Assembly: GCF_030295745.1 (NCBI RefSeq)
Contig: NZ_AP027291.1
Span: 1,612,001 to 1,676,000 of the forward strand
DNA from: Mycolicibacterium sp. TUM20985
GTDB taxonomy: Bacteria; Actinomycetota; Actinomycetes; Mycobacteriales; Mycobacteriaceae
Direction of reading: 5' to 3'
Length of the DNA stretch: 64,000 nucleotides
In this document: positions 57,819-64,000 of the stretch, in pieces
Numbering within the stretch: the stretch's first letter is position 1
How the letters are laid out: each line of letters starts with the position of its first letter
Translations under genes and position numbers: made by a program
Notes under the pieces: generated by a model
Told to the model about the DNA's origin: nothing
The model's input: only the letters and a program-made list of their open reading frames with translations
Database searches by the model: none

Positions 57819-59111
57819 ATGAACAAGGACGACATGATCTTGATTAGCGTCGACGATCACATCATCGAGCCACCGGACATGTTCAAGAACCATCTCTCGG
57901 CGAAGTACATCGACGATGCGCCGCGCCTGGTGCACAACCCCGACGGCAGCGACACCTGGCAGTTCCGGGAGACGGTGATCCCGAACGTCGCGCTCAACGC
58001 GGTCGCGGGCCGTCCGAAGGAGGAGTACGGCCTCGAGCCCCAGGGGCTCGACGAGATCCGCAAGGGCTGCTTCGACGCCGCCGAGCGCGTAAAGGACATG
58101 AACGCCGGCGGGGTGTTGGCGACGATGAACTTCCCGTCGTTCCCGGGCTTCGCCGGGCGGTTGTTCGCCACCGACGACTCGGACTTCTCGCTGGCGCTGG
58201 TGCAGGCCTACAACGATTGGCACATCGACGAGTGGTGCGCGGCGCATCCCGGCCGGTTCATCCCGATGGCGTTGCCGGTCATCTGGGACGCCGAGCTGGC
58301 CGCCGCCGAGGTGCGGCGGGTGAGCAAGAAGGGTGTGCACTCGCTGACGTTCACCGAGAACCCCGCCGCCCTGGGCTATCCGTCGTTCCACGACGACTAC
58401 TGGACGCCACTGTGGAAGGCGTTGGTGGACACCGAAACGGTGATGAACGTCCACATCGGCTCCTCGGGCAAGCTGAGCATCCCGGCCCCGGATTCGCCGA
58501 TGGACGTGATGATCACCCTGCAGCCGATGAACATCGTGCAGGCGGCCGCAGATCTATTGTGGTCCAAGCCGATCAAGGACTACCCCGACCTGAAGATTGC
58601 CTTGAGTGAGGGCGGGACGGGGTGGATACCGTACTTCCTGGAGCGCGTGGACCGGACCTACGAGATGCACTCGACGTGGACCCATCAGGACTTCGGCGAC
58701 AAGCTGCCCTCGGAGGTGTTTCGCGAGCACTTCATGACGTGCTTCATCTCCGATCCGGTCGGGGTGAAGCTACGCCACGAGATCGGGGTGGACAACATCT
58801 GCTGGGAGATGGACTACCCCCACAGCGATTCGATGTGGCCGGGAGCCCCTGAGGAACTCGACGCGGTCTTCAAGGCCTATGACGTGGCCGACGACGAGAT
58901 CGACAAGATGACCCACGAGAACGCGATGAAGCTCTATCACTTCGAACCTTTCGCGCACGTCCCCAAGGATCAGGCCAACGTCGGGGCGTTACGCGCCGCC
59001 AGCGCCGGTCACGACGTCAGCATCCAGGCCCTGTCCAAGCACGACAAGGGCACCACTTCGTTCGCCGAGTTCCAGGCCCGGGCGAAGGAAGTCAGCGGCG
59101 CACGCAACTGA
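57819..59111 (+). CDS. Amidohydrolase_2 (PF04909) family protein
   Basis: A 430-residue ACMSD-like amidohydrolase. ISVDDHIIEPPDMF carries the N-terminal D-x-H-like site, MNVHIGSSG the central His, SEGGTGWIPYFLERVD the following strand, and WEMDYPHSDS the final Asp. It is related to 40358-41533. Members decarboxylate or hydrate ring-derived carboxylic acids. The ATG at 57819 follows GAAGGGA; an earlier ATG at 57795 gives a poor N terminus. It lies 58 bases ahead of the beta-oxidation operon and has its own promoter region with an ATTCTCA half-site. Confidence 0.88.
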   Translation: MNKDDMILISVDDHIIEPPDMFKNHLSAKYIDDAPRLVHNPDGSDTWQFRETVIPNVALNAVAGRPKEEYGLEPQGLDEIRKGCFDAAERVKDMNAGGVLATMNFPSFPGFAGRLFATDDSDFSLALVQAYNDWHIDEWCAAHPGRFIPMALPVIWDAELAAAEVRRVSKKGVHSLTFTENPAALGYPSFHDDYWTPLWKALVDTETVMNVHIGSSGKLSIPAPDSPMDVMITLQPMNIVQAAADLLWSKPIKDYPDLKIALSEGGTGWIPYFLERVDRTYEMHSTWTHQDFGDKLPSEVFREHFMTCFISDPVGVKLRHEIGVDNICWEMDYPHSDSMWPGAPEELDAVFKAYDVADDEIDKMTHENAMKLYHFEPFAHVPKDQANVGALRAASAGHDVSIQALSKHDKGTTSFAEFQARAKEVSGARN

Positions 59112-59169
59112 CGACCCGGTTTGTACCGATTCGGCTGGCTTAGAACACCTTTCGACGTAGGAGAGCGTA

Positions 59170-60348
59170 GTGACCGGCGGGATGAGCTTCGAACTGACCG
59201 AGGATCAGCAACTGATTCGCAAGTCCGTCGCAGAGCTGGCGGCCAAGTTCGACGACCATTACTGGATGGAGAAGGACCAGGGCCACGAATTCCCTCGGGA
59301 GTTCTACGACGCGATCGCCTCCGGGGGATGGCTCGGCATGACCATCCCCGAGGAATACGGCGGTCACGGTCTCGGCATCACCGAGGCGACGATTCTGGCC
59401 GAGGAGGTGGCGCGCTCGGGCGGCGGTATGAACGCGGCCAGCGCCATCCACATGTCCATCTTCGGCATGCAGCCCGTCGTGGTGTTCGGCTCCGACGAGA
59501 TGAAGGCGGCGACGCTGCCCCGGATCGTCGACGGTGATCTCCACGTGTGCTTCGGCGTCACCGAACCCGGTGCGGGCCTGGATACTTCGCGCATCACCAC
59601 GTTCGCCAAGCGGGACGGCGACCACTACGTGGTCAACGGCCGAAAGGTATGGATCTCGAAGGCACTCGAGTCCGAGAAGATCCTGCTCCTGACCAGGACG
59701 ACGCCCTACGACGAGGTCACGAAGAAGACCGACGGCCTCTCGCTGTTCCTCACCGATCTCGACCGCGATCACGTCGACATCCGGCCGATCAAGAAGATGG
59801 GTCGCAACGCCGTCAGCTCCAACGAGCTGTTCATCGACGATCTGCGGATCCCCGTCGAGGACCGAATCGGCGACGAGGGCAAGGGTTTCGGCTACATCCT
59901 GCATGGGCTCAACCCCGAACGCATGCTCATCGCCGCCGAGGCGCTGGGCATCGGGCGGGTGGCGCTGGACCGCGCGGTGAAGTATGCGAACGAGCGCGTC
60001 GTATTCGACCGCCCCATCGGCATGAACCAGGGCATCCAGTTTCCCCTCGCCGACTCGCTTGCCCGGCTCGACGCCGCCGAGCTCATCCTGCGCAAGGCGA
60101 CGTGGTTGTACGACAATGGCCAGCCGTGCGGGCGCGAGGCCAACATGGCGAAGTACCTCTGTGCCGACGCCGGATTCGACGCCGCCGACCGCGCGCTGCA
60201 GACCCACGGCGGCATGGGGTATTCCGAGGAGTACAACATCTCCCGGTACTTCCGCGAGTCACGGCTGATGAAGATTGCCCCGGTCAGTCAGGAGATGATC
60301 CTCAACTACCTGGGCTCCCACGTGCTCGGGATGCCGAGGAGCTACTGA
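59170..60348 (+). CDS. Acyl-CoA dehydrogenase, classical homomeric type
   Basis: A 392-residue dehydrogenase with FGVTEPGAGLDTSRI, NGRKVWISKA and QTHGGMGYSEEYNISRYFRE, where the Glu of GYSEEY is at the catalytic-base place of short/medium-chain enzymes. Unlike the paired ones here, it looks self-sufficient. The GTG at 59170 has an AGGAG at ideal distance, better than the ATG at 59182. It starts an operon with an SDR, CoA-transferase, crotonase and thiolase, each coupled by overlapping start-stop, i.e. a complete beta-oxidation round. Confidence 0.92.
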   Translation: MTGGMSFELTEDQQLIRKSVAELAAKFDDHYWMEKDQGHEFPREFYDAIASGGWLGMTIPEEYGGHGLGITEATILAEEVARSGGGMNAASAIHMSIFGMQPVVVFGSDEMKAATLPRIVDGDLHVCFGVTEPGAGLDTSRITTFAKRDGDHYVVNGRKVWISKALESEKILLLTRTTPYDEVTKKTDGLSLFLTDLDRDHVDIRPIKKMGRNAVSSNELFIDDLRIPVEDRIGDEGKGFGYILHGLNPERMLIAAEALGIGRVALDRAVKYANERVVFDRPIGMNQGIQFPLADSLARLDAAELILRKATWLYDNGQPCGREANMAKYLCADAGFDAADRALQTHGGMGYSEEYNISRYFRESRLMKIAPVSQEMILNYLGSHVLGMPRSY

Positions 60349-61112
60349 TGGCCGCGAACCCGCTGTTCGACCTCACCGGCCGCTCGGCACTGGTGACCGG
60401 CGCCGCGGGCGGTATCGGTTCGGCCGTCGCCCGCGCGCTGGCGACGGCAGGCGCCGCGGTCCTGGTCACGGATCTCGACAAGGACGCGGCAGCCGTTGTG
60501 GCCGAGAGTATTTCGACTGCCGGCGGGTTGGCCCAGAGTGCTGCGCTCGACGTCGCCGATCGAGGATCGGCCGACGCTGCGGCGGCGCAGGCGGCGGCGA
60601 TGACGGGCGGCGTGCTTCACATCGTCGTCAACAATGCCGGCGTCACCGCGCCCGCGATGTTCGCCGACATCACCGAGGAGAACGTCGAGCGCCTGATCGA
60701 CATCCACGTGATGGGCGCCTTCCGCGTGACGCAGGCGGCGCTGCCGTTCCTGGCGACCGACGGCACCGGGCGCATCATCAACGTCACCTCGGCCGCCGGC
60801 ATCACCGGCACGTTGGGTCAGGTCAACTACTCGATGGCCAAGGCGGGCATCATCGGCTTCACGAAGTCGCTGGCCCGCGAGTTGGCTCGCCAGAACATCC
60901 TGGTCAATGCGCTGGCGCCGCTGGCAGCCACCCCGATGACCGAGACCATCCGGACCAACGAGAAGTTCTCGGCAAACATGATGCGTCGAATTCCGTTGCA
61001 GCGCTGGGCGGATCCCGATGAGATCGCCGGGGCGTTCGTCTTCCTCGCCTCCAACGCCGCCTCCTATGTCACGGGCCAGGTACTGCCCGTCGACGGCGGC
61101 ATGGTGATGTGA
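60348..61112 (+). CDS. Short-chain dehydrogenase/reductase, FabG-like
   Basis: A 254-residue SDR. VTGAAGGIGSAVARALA is the cofactor loop, VTDLDKDA gives an Asp for NAD, VNNAGVT, VTSAAG, YSMAK, and VTGQVLPVDGGMVM closes it, all FabG-like. In this operon it fits the 3-hydroxyacyl-CoA dehydrogenase step between crotonase and thiolase. ATG 60348 overlaps the dehydrogenase stop (TGATG), and its own stop overlaps the GTG of the CoA-transferase. Confidence 0.92.
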   Translation: MAANPLFDLTGRSALVTGAAGGIGSAVARALATAGAAVLVTDLDKDAAAVVAESISTAGGLAQSAALDVADRGSADAAAAQAAAMTGGVLHIVVNNAGVTAPAMFADITEENVERLIDIHVMGAFRVTQAALPFLATDGTGRIINVTSAAGITGTLGQVNYSMAKAGIIGFTKSLARELARQNILVNALAPLAATPMTETIRTNEKFSANMMRRIPLQRWADPDEIAGAFVFLASNAASYVTGQVLPVDGGMVM

Positions 61113-62323
61113 CGGGCCCCCTCGCCGGCATCACCATCGTCGCCATGGAGCAGGCGGTGGCCGCCCCGATCTGCAGCCGGGTGCTCGCCGACTTCGGGGC
61201 CCGCGTCATCAAGGTCGAGAACCCCGCCGGAGGTGACTTCGCGCGGGACTACGACGATGTCGTCAACGGTCCCGGCGGGCTGGCCGCGCACTTCGTGTGG
61301 TGCAACCGCGGCAAGGAATCGGTCACCCTCAACCTGAAGTCGCCGGCCGGCATGGACGTGCTGCACCGGTTGCTCGACGGCGCCGACGCCTTCGTGTCCA
61401 ATCTGGCGCCCGGAGCGACCGCCCGGCTAGGGGTGGGCCGTGCCGACCTCGCGGTGCGGCACCCGACGGTGATCCCGGTGGAGATCGACGGCTACGGGCC
61501 CGGCGGGCCCATCTCGCACAAGCGCGCCTATGACCTTCTGGTGCAAGCGGAATCGGGATCCTGCGCAGTCACTGGCTACCCCGACATGCCCGCCAAGCCG
61601 GGGCCCGCGATGGCGGACTTCACCACCGGGCTGTACGCGGCGCTGTCGATCATGGCGCTGCTCGTCGGGCGCGGTGGCCGCACCGACGCCGTGGCACCGG
61701 CGGTGGAGTTGAGCCTGTTCGACGTGATGACCGACATCATGGGCTACCAGCTGACCTACACCCAGCACACCGGCGTCGACCAGAAGCCGTTGGGCGTCAG
61801 CGCGCCCGCGGTCGCACCGTACGGCGCGTTCCCGACCCGCGACGGTCAGACCGTGGTCCTGGGGACCACCAACGACCGTGAATGGCAACGGCTGGCCCGC
61901 GAGATCATCGTGCGGCCCGACCTTGCCGATGATCCGCGGCTGTCGACCAACGCCGACCGCTGCGCCCACCGGGACGAGATCAACGCGGCCATCGAATCGT
62001 GGTGTGTCCGGCATGATCTCGTCGAGATTCAGGAGATCGCGGACGCGGCAGGCATCGGCAACTCCCGGTACAACCTGCCGAGCGAGGTGGTGGTGCATCC
62101 CCAGTTGACGGCGCGCGACCGGTGGCGGACGGTGGGTTCGCCGAAGGGCGCGATCCCGACGCTGCTCCCGCCGCCGGTGATCAGTGGCTACGACCCGCCG
62201 ATGGGTGGGGTGCCCGGGCTCGGCGAGCACACCGACGCCGTGCTCGGTGAGCTGGGTCTGACCCCGGAGGAGATCGCCGCGTTGCGGGACGCGGGCGCGA
62301 TCGGACCGGTGTACCGCCCGTGA
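61109..62323 (+). CDS. CaiB/BaiF (family III) CoA-transferase
   Basis: A 404-residue family III CoA-transferase of full length. ICSRVLADFGARVIKVENPAG is the N-terminal CoA-binding motif, Asp170 (PAMADFTTG) the likely catalytic residue. It would activate a carboxylic acid for the surrounding beta-oxidation enzymes by taking CoA from an acyl-CoA, thus replacing a synthetase. The GTG at 61109 overlaps the SDR stop and its stop overlaps the crotonase GTG. Confidence 0.92.
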   Translation: MTGPLAGITIVAMEQAVAAPICSRVLADFGARVIKVENPAGGDFARDYDDVVNGPGGLAAHFVWCNRGKESVTLNLKSPAGMDVLHRLLDGADAFVSNLAPGATARLGVGRADLAVRHPTVIPVEIDGYGPGGPISHKRAYDLLVQAESGSCAVTGYPDMPAKPGPAMADFTTGLYAALSIMALLVGRGGRTDAVAPAVELSLFDVMTDIMGYQLTYTQHTGVDQKPLGVSAPAVAPYGAFPTRDGQTVVLGTTNDREWQRLAREIIVRPDLADDPRLSTNADRCAHRDEINAAIESWCVRHDLVEIQEIADAAGIGNSRYNLPSEVVVHPQLTARDRWRTVGSPKGAIPTLLPPPVISGYDPPMGGVPGLGEHTDAVLGELGLTPEEIAALRDAGAIGPVYRP

Positions 62324-63129
62324 CCGACGACGACTCGGTGCTGCTGATCGAAGACCGGGGTGGCGTGCGGACCCTGACCCTGAACCGTCCGCACCGGAAG
62401 AATGCGATCGACGCGCGGCTGTGGCGGGAACTCGCCGAGGCGCTGCGTGCGGCCGGGCGCGACGACGGCGTGCGCGCCTTGGTGATCACCGGCGCGGGCG
62501 GCGCGTTCTGCTCTGGCGCCGACATCGGCACCGGGGAAGACATCCACCCGCGGCGGAAGTTGGACCGGCTCACCGACGTCGCGTTGGCGTTGCACCAGTT
62601 GGCCATGCCGACGGTGGCCAAGGTGACCGGCGTGGCCGTGGGCGCCGGCTGGAACCTGGCGCTGGGCTGCGATCTCGTGGTCGCCACGCCTGAATCGCGG
62701 TTCTGCCAGATCTTCGCCAACCGCGGCCTTTCCGTGGATCTCGGCGGTTCGTGGCTGTTACCCCAACTCGTCGGGCTGCAGCAGGCCAAGCGGCTCGTCC
62801 TGCTGGGGGAGACGATCGACGCGGCCGAGGCGCGATCGCTGGGCCTGGTCACCTGGGTCGTTCCCGTCGACGAGATCGACACCTTCGTCACCGACCTCGG
62901 CGGGCGGTTGGCGGCCGGACCGCCCTTCGCGCTGGCCCAGAGCAAGGCGCTGCTCAACGACGGCGCCACCGGCACGCTGCCACAGGCACTGGCCAACGAG
63001 GCCCGCGCCCAGCCCGGTAACTTCGCCACCGTGGACGCGGGCGAGGCCTACGCTGCGTTCGCGGCGAAGCGGCAGCCCGAGTTCACCGGGGAGTGGGCGG
63101 TCAGGCCGCGAGATGAGGAGCAGAAGTGA
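62320..63129 (+). CDS. Enoyl-CoA hydratase/isomerase family protein
   Basis: A 269-residue crotonase-fold protein. NRPHRKNAID and GAGGAFCSGADI build the first oxyanion site, KVTGVAVGAGWNLALGCDLV the second, where Asn replaces the first catalytic Glu, and FANRGLSVDLGGSWLLP the next region with an Asp. The pattern resembles paaG-like isomerases more than true hydratases. GTG 62320 overlaps the CoA-transferase stop; its TGA overlaps the thiolase ATG. Confidence 0.9.
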   Translation: MTDDDSVLLIEDRGGVRTLTLNRPHRKNAIDARLWRELAEALRAAGRDDGVRALVITGAGGAFCSGADIGTGEDIHPRRKLDRLTDVALALHQLAMPTVAKVTGVAVGAGWNLALGCDLVVATPESRFCQIFANRGLSVDLGGSWLLPQLVGLQQAKRLVLLGETIDAAEARSLGLVTWVVPVDEIDTFVTDLGGRLAAGPPFALAQSKALLNDGATGTLPQALANEARAQPGNFATVDAGEAYAAFAAKRQPEFTGEWAVRPRDEEQK

Positions 63130-64000
63130 TGCGCGAGACCGTGATCGTCGGAGCCGTCCGCACACCCGTGGGCAAACGCAATGGCGGGCTGTCGACACAG
63201 CATGCCGCCGACCTGTCGGGGACGGTGCTGACCGAACTCGCCGAACGCACCGGTATCGACCCCGCGGTGATCGACGACGTCATCTGGGGTTGCGTGTCGC
63301 AGGTCGGCGACCAGTCGAGCAACATCGGCCGGTGGGCGGTGCTGGCCGCGGGCTGGCCCGAGCACATCCCCGGCACGACGGTGAACCGGGCCTGCGGCTC
63401 CAGCCAACAAGCCCTGGACTTCGCCGTCCATGCGGTGATGTCGGGTCAGCAGGACGTCGTCGTCGCCGGTGGCGTCGAGGTGATGAGCCGCGTACCGCTG
63501 GGATCTGCCCGTGCCACCGGTATGCCGTATGGGCCGAAAGTCCTTGCGCGATATGACGACTTCTCCTTCAACCAGGGACTCTCGGCGGAGATGATCGCCA
63601 AGAAGTGGAATCTGTCGCGGGCACGTCTCGACGAGTACTCCGCGCAGTCCCACCAGCGGGCGGCGGCGGCTCAGGACGCCGGCGCGTTCACCGACCAGAT
63701 CGTGCCCGTCTTCACCGACGGTGACGTGGTGACCGCCGACGAGGGCATTCGGCGCGGCACCACCGTCGAGAAGCTCGCCGGGCTCAAACCCGCCTTCACC
63801 GATGACGGTGTCATCCATGCCGGCAACTCGTCGCAGATCTCCGACGGCGCCGCGGCGTTGTTGGTCACCACCGCCGAGAACGCCGTGAACATGGGCCTGA
63901 CCCCGATCGTGCGCTACCGCGCCGGTGCCGTCATCGGTGCCGATCCGGTGCTGATGCTGACCGGCCCGATCCCCGCCACCGACAAGCTGCTGCGCAAGGC
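63129..64000 (+). CDS. Acetyl-CoA C-acyltransferase (thiolase), 3' end outside window
   Basis: The first 290 residues of a classical thiolase: VGAVRTPVGKRNGG at the start, NRACGSSQQAL with nucleophilic Cys89, AGGVEVMSRVPLG, NQGLSAEMIA and HAGNSSQISDGAAAL. The GHP and CxGG motifs lie beyond the right edge, so they cannot be checked. It would release acetyl- or propionyl-CoA as last step of the operon begun at 59170. The ATG at 63129 overlaps the crotonase TGA (TGATG). Unlike the thiolase-like protein at 21332, it looks catalytically normal so far as visible. Confidence 0.93.
   Translation, partial: MRETVIVGAVRTPVGKRNGGLSTQHAADLSGTVLTELAERTGIDPAVIDDVIWGCVSQVGDQSSNIGRWAVLAAGWPEHIPGTTVNRACGSSQQALDFAVHAVMSGQQDVVVAGGVEVMSRVPLGSARATGMPYGPKVLARYDDFSFNQGLSAEMIAKKWNLSRARLDEYSAQSHQRAAAAQDAGAFTDQIVPVFTDGDVVTADEGIRRGTTVEKLAGLKPAFTDDGVIHAGNSSQISDGAAALLVTTAENAVNMGLTPIVRYRAGAVIGADPVLMLTGPIPATDKLLRK

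Noticed and set aside
1..64000. Mobile elements, integrases, tRNA genes or CRISPR arrays
   Set aside because: No transposase, integrase or phage-like protein, no cloverleaf-like stretch and no regular spacer array were seen in any gap.

Overview
The window is high-GC actinobacterial DNA, almost certainly from a fast-growing mycobacterium (Mycolicibacterium-like). Pointers are the tightly packed operons joined by ATGA/GTGA start-stop overlaps, the many GTG starts, two mycofactocin-type short-chain dehydrogenases (SDRs), F420/luciferase-like oxidoreductases, an MpaB-family protein and paired steroid-type acyl-CoA dehydrogenases. There is no rRNA, tRNA, CRISPR array, insertion sequence or phage gene. 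Apart from DedA and a few unknowns, nearly all genes are catabolic or regulatory. I count 10 acyl-CoA dehydrogenases, 8 SDRs, 4 crotonase-fold proteins, 3 CoA-transferases (one a double-length fusion), 2 acyl-CoA synthetases, 2 P450s, 2 thiolase-fold proteins, 3 amidohydrolases and 4 transcription factors.

Layout. 1-1.6 kb: an SDR tail and an MpaB-family gene. 1.7-6.8 kb: four acyl-CoA dehydrogenase genes (two large/small pairs) divergent from a GntR/FadR regulator across an 18-bp perfect palindrome. 6.8-7.4 kb: DedA. 7.5-10.1 kb: SDR, acyl-CoA synthetase and a small unknown protein. 10.3-14.4 kb: a split B12-dependent acyl-CoA mutase, an F420-type oxidoreductase and a CoA-transferase. 14.3-18.8 kb: a 2Fe-2S ferredoxin divergent from synthetase, dehydrogenase pair and hydratase. 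19-23.4 kb: an SDR, the MeaB-type GTPase that would serve the mutase, a DUF35 plus thiolase-like pair resembling steroid side-chain aldolases, and a crotonase. 23.5-34.3 kb: an IclR-regulated meta-cleavage block (MhpA, MhpB and MhpC homologues) with two KstD-like flavoproteins, a luciferase-like oxidoreductase, an SDR and a cyclase-family hydrolase. 34.3-38.1 kb: P450, SDRs and an alpha/beta hydrolase. 38.2-47.3 kb: TetR, 3Fe-4S ferredoxin, P450, amidohydrolase, two M24 proteins (one stripped of metal ligands), crotonase and fused CoA-transferase. 47.3-57.5 kb: phosphotransferase-like gene, mycofactocin-type SDR, a TetR, dehydrogenases, SnoaL-like protein, odd amidohydrolase, Rieske oxygenase and CMD-family protein. 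57.8-64 kb: amidohydrolase, then a complete beta-oxidation operon ending in a thiolase cut by the window edge.

How it may work together (inference). The region looks like a large accessory pathway for a complex alicyclic or partly aromatic acid. Acids would be activated to CoA thioesters, shortened by dehydrogenase/hydratase/aldolase or thiolase steps and rearranged by an unusual B12 mutase. The ring would be desaturated by KstD-like enzymes, hydroxylated and opened by meta-cleavage. The most striking unexplained signal is a recurrent operator, TGAGAAT-N3-ATTCTCA or close variants, in promoters spread over more than 40 kb. It is best preserved in front of the TetR gene at 49670-50392, so that protein may be the master regulator of the locus. 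The substrate is not known.
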